Assembly (NCBI RefSeq): GCF_000203935.1
Contig: NC_008577.1
Span: 4,092,001-4,156,000 of the forward strand
Origin: Shewanella sp. ANA-3
Lineage (GTDB): Bacteria; Pseudomonadota; Gammaproteobacteria; Enterobacterales; Shewanellaceae
Direction of reading: 5' to 3'
Length of the DNA: 64,000 bases
Shown: piece by piece, positions 16,372 through 24,554 of the stretch
Layout: the number at the start of each line of letters is the position of its first letter
Position numbering within the stretch: the first letter of the stretch is position 1
The notes under the pieces: model-generated
Seen by the model: the letters and a program-made list of their open reading frames with translations, nothing else
Told to the model about the DNA's origin: nothing
Databases searched by the model: none
Translations under genes and position numbers: made by a program

Positions 16372-17106
16372 GTGAGTCAGCAAGTGAAGAGTCCATTCAC
16401 AGTCAAGCAAGTCAACCGTCGCCAGTTTTTGGCAACGACGGCTAAGGCTGGCTGCGTGATGGGGCTCGTGGGATTAGGCTTGACGGCCACGGCAAAAAGC
16501 CAAGGCCAGCTCGCCCCCCAAGCTTGCAGACCGCCGGGCGCCCTTGAAGAAAGCGATTTTCTCTCCGCCTGTGTGCGTTGCGGTTTGTGTGTCGAGGCTT
16601 GTCCCTACGATACCCTATCGCTGGCACGCTGGTTTGATGGCGCCGCCACTGGCACGCCATTCTTTACCGCAAGACGCATTCCCTGCGAAATGTGTGAGGA
16701 TATTCCCTGCATCAAAGCCTGCCCTTCGGGCGCGCTTGATCCTCAACTTGAGCAAATTAGCGATGCTAAGATGGGTGTTGCGGTACTGATAGATGAGAAA
16801 AACTGCCTAAACTTTAAGGGATTACGTTGTGACGTCTGTTATCGGGTTTGTCCGTTAATCGACAATGCCATCACCTTAGAACGCCAACGCAATCAACATA
16901 GCGATCACCACGCCATGTTTTTACCCACAGTCAACAGCGATACCTGCACGGGTTGCGGTAAATGCGAGCATGCCTGCGTGCTCGACACGGCCGCGATTAA
17001 GGTGTTACCGACCACTCTGGCGCTCGGTAAAGCGGCTGCGCATGACACTTATATCAACACCGAGGAAACCACCTTAGAGATGTTGAATAAGGGGCTAACG
17101 CTATGA
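16372..17106 (+). CDS. napG: NapG, ferredoxin-type electron-transfer subunit
   Basis: A 244-residue protein with a twin-arginine signal (NRRQFLATT) and four [4Fe-4S] motifs: CVRCGLCVEACPY, CEMCEDIPCIKACPS, CDVCYRVCP and CTGCGKCEHAC. With NapH it forms a quinol-oxidising route into the periplasm. The start is GTG with AAGGAG seven bases upstream; a full MauM/NapG length results. The stop overlaps the napH ATG. In organisms without NapC, NapGH or a CymA-type tetrahaem protein passes electrons to NapB; which is dominant here cannot be read from sequence. Confidence 0.95.
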   Translation: MSQQVKSPFTVKQVNRRQFLATTAKAGCVMGLVGLGLTATAKSQGQLAPQACRPPGALEESDFLSACVRCGLCVEACPYDTLSLARWFDGAATGTPFFTARRIPCEMCEDIPCIKACPSGALDPQLEQISDAKMGVAVLIDEKNCLNFKGLRCDVCYRVCPLIDNAITLERQRNQHSDHHAMFLPTVNSDTCTGCGKCEHACVLDTAAIKVLPTTLALGKAAAHDTYINTEETTLEMLNKGLTL

Positions 17107-18086
17107 GTAACAAGTCTATGAATAACCAGACCATGAACTCAAAAGCCCGCATGCAAGGCGAGCATGCCGCAGCCATTGCAGAACTCGGTTGGTTTGGCGC
17201 ACACAAATATTTGCTACTACGCCGCGCGGTGCAATTCGGCTTATTAGGCTTATTTGCACTTGGGCCATTACTGGGAATTTGGCTATTTAAGGGTAATTTA
17301 TCGGCCAGTTTACTGCTCGATACCATTCCCTTTGCCGATCCACTGGTGAGCTTACAAATGCTCATTAGCGGGCATATTCCCGAGCTTAGCCTACTGATAG
17401 GCGCCGCCTTGGTCATACTGTTTTATGCCCTCGCCGGTGGACGGGTGTTTTGCAGTTGGGTGTGTCCGGTCAATCTGGTAACTGACACCGCAAGCTGGCT
17501 CAGACGTAAATTGAACCTTCCTCGCAGCAGCGAGTTACCACGCAATTTACGTTATTACCTGCTGGCACTCGCGCTGTTATTGCCATTGCTCACGGGCAAC
17601 TTGATTTGGGAATGGATTAACCCAGTACCTTTAGTCTATCGCGCCGTGCTATTTGGCAGTCTCAGTGGTTTATGGATCTTAGCGGCGATATTTCTGCTGG
17701 ATCTGTTTATCGCCGAGCGCGCTTGGTGTGGTCACCTGTGCCCAACAGGCGCCCTGTTTGGCTTAATCGGTAAATGGAGCCCCATCAAAATCGTTGCCAG
17801 CAAAGCCAGTGCCTGTGATAACTGCATGGACTGCTTTGCCGTTTGCCCTGAACGCCAAGTATTAAAGCCGGCGTTAAAAGGGCAAAACCCGGTGATCACT
17901 AGCCCAGACTGCACCCAATGCGGCCGCTGTATCGACGTCTGCGCACAACGCGTATTTCGCTATCAAACACGCTTTACGGCCACTCAGGCTCAACTTAGCA
18001 AAGGCGATTCGACCGATTGTCAGTCGCTATCAACCACTTCACCAATTCGTCAACACATTGCCCCCAAGGCGGAGAATGACCAATGA
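17103..18086 (+). CDS. napH: NapH, membrane quinol-oxidising ferredoxin-type subunit
   Basis: A 327-residue inner membrane protein. Four membrane segments are visible (about residues 40-60, 90-108, 153-173, 185-205). Conserved CSWVCPVNL and CGHLCPTGA motifs lie after the second and fourth segments, and two [4Fe-4S] motifs (CDNCMDCFAVCPE and CTQCGRCIDVCAQ) are in the C-terminal cytoplasmic part. It partners NapG. The ATG overlaps the napG stop and its own stop overlaps the napB ATG. The C-terminal tail after residue 285 is variable and rich in serine, threonine and glutamine, with no motif recognised. Confidence 0.95.
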   Translation: MSNKSMNNQTMNSKARMQGEHAAAIAELGWFGAHKYLLLRRAVQFGLLGLFALGPLLGIWLFKGNLSASLLLDTIPFADPLVSLQMLISGHIPELSLLIGAALVILFYALAGGRVFCSWVCPVNLVTDTASWLRRKLNLPRSSELPRNLRYYLLALALLLPLLTGNLIWEWINPVPLVYRAVLFGSLSGLWILAAIFLLDLFIAERAWCGHLCPTGALFGLIGKWSPIKIVASKASACDNCMDCFAVCPERQVLKPALKGQNPVITSPDCTQCGRCIDVCAQRVFRYQTRFTATQAQLSKGDSTDCQSLSTTSPIRQHIAPKAENDQ

Positions 18087-18514
18087 AAAAAATACTCACC
18101 TTAGCTGCGATTGTATTAGCCATCGGCGGCTGCTCAGGCCAACAAGCAGACTCTCAAACCACACCCGTAAACATCAAATCCCTCGCCGGCGATAGCGCGG
18201 TAACGGATATTCGCCCAGCCGATGCCATGCCCGTCTACCCAAGCCGTGGCAAGGCGCTAGAGCGCAGCTTTACCGACCAACCACCACTCATTCCCCATAA
18301 GGATGATTACAAAATCACCTTGGATAAGAATGGCTGTTTAACTTGTCACAGCTGGGATAAAGCCCCACGGATGAAAGCCACGCCAGTGGCGAAGTCCCAC
18401 GTAATCGACGATAAAGGCACGCTCAATGGCCATAACTATTTCTGCACCCAGTGCCACGTTGCACAGGCAGAAAACAAGGCGCCTTTAGTCGAGAACAAGT
18501 TCTCAAATCAATAA
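18083..18514 (+). CDS. napB: NapB, dihaem cytochrome c subunit
   Basis: A 143-residue dihaem c-type cytochrome that delivers electrons to NapA. Haem motifs are CLTCH (85-89) and CTQCH (121-125); His72 and His106 are in the places of the distal ligands (PPLIPH and AKSHV). The N-terminus MKKILTLAAIVLAIGGCSG contains a possible lipobox (IGGC), whereas NapB is usually described with a plain cleaved signal, so membrane anchoring is possible. Last gene of the operon: its ATG overlaps the napH stop, and a rho-independent terminator follows at 18536. Confidence 0.95.
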   Translation: MKKILTLAAIVLAIGGCSGQQADSQTTPVNIKSLAGDSAVTDIRPADAMPVYPSRGKALERSFTDQPPLIPHKDDYKITLDKNGCLTCHSWDKAPRMKATPVAKSHVIDDKGTLNGHNYFCTQCHVAQAENKAPLVENKFSNQ

Positions 18515-18535
18515 CACAGCACTTCCCTGCCCACA

Positions 18536-18567
18536 AAAGCCACTGCTAACCCAGTGGCTTTTTATTT
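18536..18567 (+). terminator. Rho-independent terminator of napDAGHB
   Basis: AAAGCCACTG and its complement CAGTGGCTTT enclose a six-base loop and run into TTTTATTTT, 21 bases after the napB stop. Confidence 0.9.
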
Positions 18568-18754
18568 TCCGCAATAAAATCTCAGCGCTAAGCTTTGCCC
18601 GCATAGTGTTCAAAGTACTGTGTTAGGAGCGCAGCTAAGACTGAAGATTAAAACGCAGAGAATGAAATACAGAGCGTTAAACAAGCATGCAATGAGATAG
18701 GAGATCAGGGAAAGAAAACGGGTGGGAAGAGAACACGAAACGATTAAAAAGTAA

Positions 18755-18776
18755 AAACCCAGCCTAGGCTGGGTTT
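18755..18776. terminator. Bidirectional terminator-like perfect palindrome
   Basis: AAACCCAGCCTAGGCTGGGTTT is a perfect 22-bp palindrome with A-rich left and T-rich right flanks. On the minus strand it terminates the 50-codon ORF, whose TAG lies inside the stem. The 240 bases between the nap terminator and here (18568-18754) hold no gene I can support. Confidence 0.7.
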
Positions 18777-18916
18777 ACTTGTTGTTTTGCTTTATGCAAA
18801 TCACCCGCTGGAGCCGTTAATCTGGTTTGCACCGCTTTAGCTGTTTGCACATTCTTTGCTTCAGGCATAGCTGCCTGCCATAAAGCACCGACCCATAAAC
18901 TTGATGTGGATTTCAT
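18764..18916 (-). CDS. Small uncharacterised protein, 50 residues
   Basis: A 50-codon ORF begins MKSTSSLWVGALWQAAMPEA and ends QQVNPA. It is preceded by an AGGGGAAT ribosome-binding sequence eight bases from the ATG and its stop lies in the stem of a terminator palindrome, which together make it a credible gene although too short for statistics. It has one weakly hydrophobic stretch (residues 6-17) and an amphipathic basic second half with AK/QT repeats; no family recognised. It is divergent from the LysR-type gene at 19011 (94 bases between the start codons), a layout in which LysR regulators often control the divergent gene. Confidence 0.5.
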   Translation of the reverse strand: MKSTSSLWVGALWQAAMPEAKNVQTAKAVQTRLTAPAGDLHKAKQQVNPA

Positions 18917-19010
18917 TGGTTATTCCCCTATTCTGTTAACGAGCTCAAAGTAATACTTAGGCCATCATCAGTAAAATGAATTAACGCCATACCATGGATT
19001 CCATTTAAGC

Positions 19011-19898
19011 ATGAATATCCCAATCAAGACCTTGCAATGTTTTCTGACCTTAGTCGAAACGGAAAACTTCACCCGTGCCGCGGAAAAATGCTTTATCACC
19101 CAGCCCACGCTGAGCAAGATCATCCAAAGGCTCGAAGAGAGTTTAGGCGAGACGCTGCTTATCCGTAACAATCAGAAAGTCGAGCTGACCCAAGCAGGGC
19201 AGCTGTTTGAACACAGCGCGCGGGAAATCCTCGGGCAATGGCATAGATTGCAGGAGGACATGAGCAACTTAAGCGGACTTAAAACAGGACGGTTAAGATT
19301 AGGCGTCTGCCCTATGATGAGCAGTCTAATTATCGGGCTACTGACCAGTTACCGAAAACGTTATCCCGGCGTTGAGCTGCAAATGTATGAATACGGCGGA
19401 TTTGGTTGTGAACAGGCGCTGCTGAATAACAGCTTAGACATCGCCTTTACCGCACTGCCAACCACCCATGAGACCGAGCTGGTGAATCAACCGCTCACCA
19501 AGTATCCCCTGCTCGCTTGTTTGCCCGATGGGCATCCGCTCGCCAGTCAATCTCACCTCAGCTGGCAGGATTTTGAGCCCTATCCCTTTATTCTCTATAA
19601 CGAAGATTTTTCCTTGGCGAAGCTAATAAATCGCCTGAGTCGTAAGGCGGGAGTGCAACTCAATATCGCGTTTCGAAGCGGCCAATGGGACTTTCTCGCC
19701 GCTATGGTCGAGGCCGATATGGGCCTAGCGATTTTACCCGAACCGATTTGCCAAAAACTCAGCACCAGCAAGTTAGTGTTTAGACCTATGCAACCGGCGA
19801 TGACCTGGGATTTAGCCCTCATTTGGCGGCAAAATCTACCTTTAACCCCTGCGGCCAATGCGTTACTGGAACTGAGTAAACAGAAAGCACTGCGTTAA
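19011..19898 (+). CDS. LysR-family transcriptional regulator
   Basis: A 295-residue regulator with the N-terminal winged helix (IKTLQCFLTLVETENFTRAAEKCFITQPTLSKIIQRLEESLG) and the two-lobed effector domain starting with GLKTGRLRLGVCPMMSS. The region LDIAFTALPTTHETELV and the later AAMVEADMGLAILPE are typical CysB/CynR-type effector-domain blocks. The ATG at 19011 is used. The gene lies alone between the nap operon and fusA, and the nearest divergent gene is the 50-residue ORF, the most likely local target. The effector cannot be predicted. No LysR box was identified with confidence in the 94-base spacer. Confidence 0.9.
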   Translation: MNIPIKTLQCFLTLVETENFTRAAEKCFITQPTLSKIIQRLEESLGETLLIRNNQKVELTQAGQLFEHSAREILGQWHRLQEDMSNLSGLKTGRLRLGVCPMMSSLIIGLLTSYRKRYPGVELQMYEYGGFGCEQALLNNSLDIAFTALPTTHETELVNQPLTKYPLLACLPDGHPLASQSHLSWQDFEPYPFILYNEDFSLAKLINRLSRKAGVQLNIAFRSGQWDFLAAMVEADMGLAILPEPICQKLSTSKLVFRPMQPAMTWDLALIWRQNLPLTPAANALLELSKQKALR

Positions 19899-19916
19899 AC
19901 CGCTCCTTCAAGGCTT

Positions 19917-19962
19917 GGGCTTAGACTAAGCCTTAGACTGGGCTTGAACTAAGCCTTAGGCT
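19917..19962. repeat. Imperfect 23-bp tandem repeat after the LysR gene
   Basis: Two adjacent 23-base units (GGGCTTAGACTAAGCC... and GGGCTTGAACTAAGCC...) differ at three positions. The first contains a GGCTTAG-A-CTAAGCC palindrome. It lies between the LysR stop and the fusA terminator and may add a weak transcription stop. Confidence 0.6.
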
Positions 19963-20000
19963 GCAACACTCAAGCTATGTGTATCCTTAAATTTCACCCA

Positions 20001-20038
20001 TAAAAAAACCGCTGCAAGCCTTGGCTTAGCAGCGGTTT
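20001..20038 (-). terminator. Rho-independent terminator of fusA
   Basis: On the minus strand AAACCGCTGC and its complement enclose a 13-base loop and run into a seven-T tract. It is 22 bases after the fusA stop and probably also stops readthrough from the LysR gene. Confidence 0.88.
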
Positions 20039-20059
20039 CTATTTAGAGGAAGTTAAGAA

Positions 20060-22153
20060 TTACTTCTTAGCTTCAGCAGCTTTACGCTCTTTAACTTGCT
20101 CAACAACTTTGTCCGAAACGCTGTTTGGACATGGGCTGTAGTGTGAGAACTCCATAGAGAACTGACCACGGCCTGAAGTCATTGTACGTAGAGAACCGAT
20201 GTAACCGAACATTTCTGATAACGGAACGTCAGCCTTAACGCGAACACCAGTTACACCAGCAACTTGGTCTTTGATCATACCGCGACGACGGTTTAAGTCA
20301 CCGATTACGTCACCTACGTTGTCTTCTGGGCTGAACACGTCAACTTTCATGATTGGCTCAAGCAGTTGTGGTTTAGCTTTAGCAATAGACTGACGGAATG
20401 CCGCTTTAGCAGCGATTTCGAACGCGATTGCTGAAGAGTCAACTGCGTGGTAAGCACCGTCAGTCAGTTCGAACTCAACGTCTAACACTGGGAAGCCAGC
20501 GATAGTACCAGTGTTCATCATGCTCGCGAAGCCTTTCTCAACTGCTGGCCAGTATTCCTTAGGAACGTTACCACCAACAACTGAAGACTTGAACACGAAG
20601 CCAGAGTTTGGCTCACCTGGGCGGATGATGTATTCGATCTTACCGAATTGACCAGAACCACCAGATTGTTTCTTGTGGGTGTATTGGTCTTCAACCATTT
20701 GAGTAATGGTTTCACGGTATGCTACTTGTGGTTCACCCACGATCAGCTCAACACCATAAGTACGCTTCAGGATGTCTACTTTAATGTCTAAGTGCAGTTC
20801 ACCCATACCTTTAAGGATGGTTTCACCTGAATCTTCGTCAGTTTCTACGCGGAATGATGGATCTTCTGCGATCATCTTACCGATAGCGATAGCCATCTTC
20901 TCGCTGCCGCCTTTGTCTTTTGGCGCTACTGCGATAGAGATAACTGGCTCAGGGAACACCATCGCTTCCAGAGTACATGGGTGCTTAACATCACACAGAG
21001 TGTGACCAGTTTGTACGTTCTTCATACCCACGATAGCGATAATGTCACCAGCTTCTGCTGATTCAATTTCGATACGATCGTTTGCATACATTTCGCACAT
21101 ACGGCCGATACGCTCAGTCTTACCAGTTGCACTGTTAAGAATGGTGTCACCTTTCTTCAGGCGGCCAGCATAGATACGTACGAAAGTCAGGGCGCCGAAA
21201 CGGTCGTCCATGATCTTGAACGCTAATGCTTTTAATGACTCGTCAGCAGAAACGATAGCGTATTCGCCAGTTTCGTTACCTTCTTCGTCAGTTAAAGGTT
21301 GTGGATCAACTTCGTCTGGTGCTGGCAGGTAGTCAACAACAGCGTCTAGAACCAGTTGCATACCTTTGTTCTTGAACGCAGAACCACAGAATGTTGGGAA
21401 GAATGCCATAGTACGAGTACCCTTACGGATACAACGCTTCAGGTCTTCAATAGATGGCTCTTCGCCTTCCATGTAAGCTTCTAACAGGTCGTCATCTTGC
21501 TCAACAGCAGATTCGATCAGCATTTCACGGTATTCTTCAACTTGGTCAACCATGTCTGCTGGAACGTCAGTTACAGTGAAGTTTTCTGGAATACCAGAAT
21601 CATCCCACACGTAAGCTTTACGAGTTAACAGGTCAACAACACCAGTGAACTCATCTTCGATACCGATTGGCAGAACCATAACCAGTGGGTTAGCAGCTAA
21701 AACGTCTTTAGTTTGCTTAACAACACGTAAGAAGTCAGCACCCATACGGTCTAACTTGTTTACGAAGATGATACGAGCAACTTCAGATTCGTTAGCATAA
21801 CGCCAGTTAGTTTCTGATTGAGGCTCAACACCACCAGAACCACAGAATACAGCGATACCGCCGTCAAGAACCTTCAGAGAACGGTAAACTTCAACTGTGA
21901 AGTCAACGTGTCCAGGGGTGTCAATAACGTTGAAACGGTGGTCTTTCCAGAAACAGCTTACAGCAGCTGATTGAATGGTAATACCGCGCTCAGCTTCCTG
22001 AACCATGAAGTCTGTTGTTGATTCACCGTCGTGAACTTCACCTAACTTATGGATTTTACCGGTTAGCTTAAGAATACGCTCGGTGGTCGTGGTTTTACCC
22101 GCGTCAACGTGAGCGAAGATACCAATGTTTCTGTATTTGGATAATTCGGTCAT
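20060..22153 (-). CDS. fusA: Elongation factor G (second-type EF-G)
   Basis: A 697-residue translational GTPase that drives ribosomal translocation. G1 is AHVDAGKTTTTE (about residues 14-25), G2 lies in ERGITIQSAA, G3 is DTPGH and G4 is NKLD. Domain 2 follows (DRFGALTFVRIYAGRL), then domain 4 (GGSGQFGKIEY) and the C-terminal EF-G domain (GDLNRRRGMI). It stands alone, not in the rpsLG-fusA-tufA operon, so it is likely the extra EF-G paralogue that Shewanella carry. The reading frame uses preferred codons strongly (GAA, CGT, ACT), a sign of high expression. Whether it is the translocase or a recycling/specialised form cannot be decided from the motifs. The ATG at 22153 has only a weak ribosome site. 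Confidence 0.95.
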   Translation of the reverse strand: MTELSKYRNIGIFAHVDAGKTTTTERILKLTGKIHKLGEVHDGESTTDFMVQEAERGITIQSAAVSCFWKDHRFNVIDTPGHVDFTVEVYRSLKVLDGGIAVFCGSGGVEPQSETNWRYANESEVARIIFVNKLDRMGADFLRVVKQTKDVLAANPLVMVLPIGIEDEFTGVVDLLTRKAYVWDDSGIPENFTVTDVPADMVDQVEEYREMLIESAVEQDDDLLEAYMEGEEPSIEDLKRCIRKGTRTMAFFPTFCGSAFKNKGMQLVLDAVVDYLPAPDEVDPQPLTDEEGNETGEYAIVSADESLKALAFKIMDDRFGALTFVRIYAGRLKKGDTILNSATGKTERIGRMCEMYANDRIEIESAEAGDIIAIVGMKNVQTGHTLCDVKHPCTLEAMVFPEPVISIAVAPKDKGGSEKMAIAIGKMIAEDPSFRVETDEDSGETILKGMGELHLDIKVDILKRTYGVELIVGEPQVAYRETITQMVEDQYTHKKQSGGSGQFGKIEYIIRPGEPNSGFVFKSSVVGGNVPKEYWPAVEKGFASMMNTGTIAGFPVLDVEFELTDGAYHAVDSSAIAFEIAAKAAFRQSIAKAKPQLLEPIMKVDVFSPEDNVGDVIGDLNRRRGMIKDQVAGVTGVRVKADVPLSEMFGYIGSLRTMTSGRGQFSMEFSHYSPCPNSVSDKVVEQVKERKAAEAKK

Positions 22154-22643
22154 GATTCAACTTTAATGATTAGTTTAAGAAGTAGACGGAGTATGCGACA
22201 AACCACCGACACACCGCACATCAGATTATTTTAGGCGCATATTGTAAATTGGAACCCCGCTATGCGCAAATGGCTCTTGCAATTTTTCACGATAAAGTCG
22301 CGGAAAAAATTAAAAAAAAATAAGAAAAATATGTGAAAACAATTAAATAAAAAAACTTAGCTCAATATTCAATCAATTAGTAAAAACCCTAAAAATAAGC
22401 CGATTTTCATCGAGACTGATGTTTTTCCATGCTTTAGCTGTTAACAAACAGCCATAAACCCGCTCTAAGCCTGTCAACAAATAGCCTTGAGCCAGTCAAT
22501 CAACAACCTTGAGTTGATTCACTGAGTGCGCAACTCAGTTAAAATCGTGCGAACTGGGAAGGTTTTATAGGATAAATAGCGGATTTCTGAATAAAAACCG
22601 CTACGAGCTTAGGAATGGACTTAAATCTTACCAAGCAAGGCAG
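22154..22643. other. AT-rich intergenic region upstream of fusA
   Basis: No gene seen. It contains a perfect hairpin, ACTGAGT-GCGCA-ACTCAGT (22521-22539), and on the minus strand a TTGACA hexamer near 22475 that could be a -35 element for fusA; no convincing -10 was found at 16-18 bases. Confidence 0.4.
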
Positions 22644-24095
22644 CTACAGATGAGTGTCATCGACACAAATCTGGTCCCGCCCCAGCGCTTTTGCCTGATA
22701 TAGCGCCTTATCTGCCCGCTCAAAACACGATTGCATCGGCTCATTGGCCGCGAGTTTGGCAATCCCGAAACTACAAGTGAGCTGAACATCGCCACTAAAA
22801 TGGTACTCACTGATGGCGGTTGTGATCCGCTGACACAGCGACTTCACTGCCTCGAGTGAGGTGTTATGGCAAAGGATCACAAACTCTTCCCCGCCCCAGC
22901 GTGCAACCACATCACTTTCACGCACACAGTGCTGCAATACCGAGGACAACTCCATCAAAATAGTATCCCCAACGGAATGGCCTAAGGTGTCATTGATCTC
23001 TTTAAAGAAATCGATATCTAACATCACCAAGCAAATGGCCCCTTGCGTTGAAGCGGCGGCGCGGTGTTCATGGACAAATTGTCGATTAAAGTAATGCCGA
23101 TTGTAGAGTTTAGTGAGCGGATCGTGGGTGGATAAAAACTCAAGTTCGGTATTACTTTGCTCTAACTGCAAACGCAATTCCTCAAGCTGCTGGTTTTTAT
23201 CGGTTAGTCGGCGATTGTAACGACTGATCATATAAGTGCGCGTTACCAGTAGGCACACGACTAACAGTGTCGCCGCAATCACTTGATAGATAAGTAAGTA
23301 GTTGGTTTCATCGATGATAGTGATGTTGTTCCATTTCTGGTAAATCCTGATCCGCTCCAGCTCATCTACATTGTCTAGCACTTGATTGATTAATGGCAGC
23401 AGCGCCTCATGCCCAGCGCTCACCCCCACCCGCAGTTCATCCTCCGGGCCACCCCAACCGGCAATTTTAAGGTGATTGAATCCTGTCTGCTGAATATAGG
23501 CATTAACGGAAAACATCGACCCCACAAAGAGGTCGACCTTTTTCTCGAGCACGGCTTCAAGCCCTGCTGGCTCACTCGCCACTTTAATCGTGCGAACCTT
23601 GGGATAATAATGCTGAATATATTCGGCGAGACGATAGCCATCAGGCACCGCCAAGGTGCGCGCACCGATATTTTCAAACCCTTGCAAAAAGGGTTCGTCC
23701 TTGAGAGACACTAATACATTGGGGGAGCGAAAATACACATGGCTGAAATGTAAAAACTGCTCCCGAGTCACCGTTTTATTGAGTAGTGGAGTTAAATCAC
23801 AGCGCCCCGTTTGTAGGAAATCTAAGGTTTGTGTCCAAGAAGTGGTAGGCACAAGACTAAACTTTAATGACGAATGGGCTTCGATATAACGAATATAATC
23901 CGACGAAATCCCCACATGTTGACCGTCACGAATCGCTTCATAGGGTAACCAATCGGGGTCGACGCAGTAACGCACCAACTGGGTGGCATTGGCAAATTCA
24001 TCGTCTGCAGCATTAAGATATGAGGCCAAGCGCTCGGCATTGACACATAAAGGTGAGCATAAACAAAGGAGTAAAACCCAGAATCTGCAACCCAT
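22644..24095 (-). CDS. Diguanylate cyclase with periplasmic solute-binding sensor domain
   Basis: A 483-residue membrane protein. A signal peptide (MGCRFWVLLLCLCSPLCVNA) is followed by a periplasmic SBP_bac_3-type domain (about residues 38-265: YCVDPDWLPYEAI, SSDYIRYI, LLNKTVTREQFLHFS). Next come one membrane segment (about 270-290), a coiled coil (about 293-318) and a C-terminal GGDEF domain with the active-site motif RWGGEEFVIL. RESD, the product-inhibition I-site RxxD, lies five residues before GGEEF. The enzyme should make c-di-GMP in response to an amino-acid-like periplasmic ligand. The ATG at 24095 begins the signal peptide. It is the only gene on its transcript; a MITE-like element lies upstream. 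Confidence 0.9.
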   Translation of the reverse strand: MGCRFWVLLLCLCSPLCVNAERLASYLNAADDEFANATQLVRYCVDPDWLPYEAIRDGQHVGISSDYIRYIEAHSSLKFSLVPTTSWTQTLDFLQTGRCDLTPLLNKTVTREQFLHFSHVYFRSPNVLVSLKDEPFLQGFENIGARTLAVPDGYRLAEYIQHYYPKVRTIKVASEPAGLEAVLEKKVDLFVGSMFSVNAYIQQTGFNHLKIAGWGGPEDELRVGVSAGHEALLPLINQVLDNVDELERIRIYQKWNNITIIDETNYLLIYQVIAATLLVVCLLVTRTYMISRYNRRLTDKNQQLEELRLQLEQSNTELEFLSTHDPLTKLYNRHYFNRQFVHEHRAAASTQGAICLVMLDIDFFKEINDTLGHSVGDTILMELSSVLQHCVRESDVVARWGGEEFVILCHNTSLEAVKSLCQRITTAISEYHFSGDVQLTCSFGIAKLAANEPMQSCFERADKALYQAKALGRDQICVDDTHL

Positions 24096-24161
24096 GTCGC
24101 TTCTCTAATACACTCAGCAATTCGTCTTACAAGGTAAAAAAAGTGTATACGCGATATTAAG

Positions 24162-24493
24162 ATAATACCAATAAACCCTAGATTGATTATGGAAATACAC
24201 GCTGGGATGTATCCAGCGACTGTTATGCCAATTGTATTAAATATCTGTTCATTCAGCGGGAGTTCAACGCGCTTTAGACAAGGCGAAGGCTTGAAGGCAT
24301 AGTGGTGCTCTGTCGAAAGCCTTAAACGCAGTATAAAGCGCGTTGAAACCCGCCCTTTGGGAGCAGCACAGGTATCCGATCCCCTCGTTACATTGACTTA
24401 AAAGAGAATAATCATTATCTGCATCAATGCGGCTTGAATTGAGATGCCGGTGAGACTCTGAACTGATTAGATATTTAATGTGATTGGTATTAT
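24162..24493. mobile_element. MITE-like non-coding element with nested inverted repeats
   Basis: Outer ends are ATAATACCAAT (24162-24172) and its perfect complement ATTGGTATTAT (24483-24493). A longer, imperfect inverted repeat pairs 24228-24256 with 24458-24487 (shared blocks ATTAAATATCT and TTCAG). Inside, TTCAACGCGCTTTA (about 24263) pairs with TAAAGCGCGTTGAA (about 24337). No ORF of meaningful size is present. From memory this resembles intergenic repeats scattered in Shewanella genomes. It lies in the gap between the cyclase gene and the carboxylase terminator, so both genes are intact. The element may start at 24221 rather than 24162. Confidence 0.65.
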
Positions 24494-24498
24494 TCAGA

Positions 24499-24530
24499 TA
24501 AAAAAATACCCGCCGATTGGCGGGTATTTC
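24499..24530 (-). terminator. Rho-independent terminator of the acyl-CoA carboxylase gene
   Basis: AAATACCCGCC-GATT-GGCGGGTATTT with a run of T on the minus strand, 25 bases after the stop. Confidence 0.92.
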
Positions 24531-24554
24531 GATTCTGTCATCGCTTAAGCAAGA

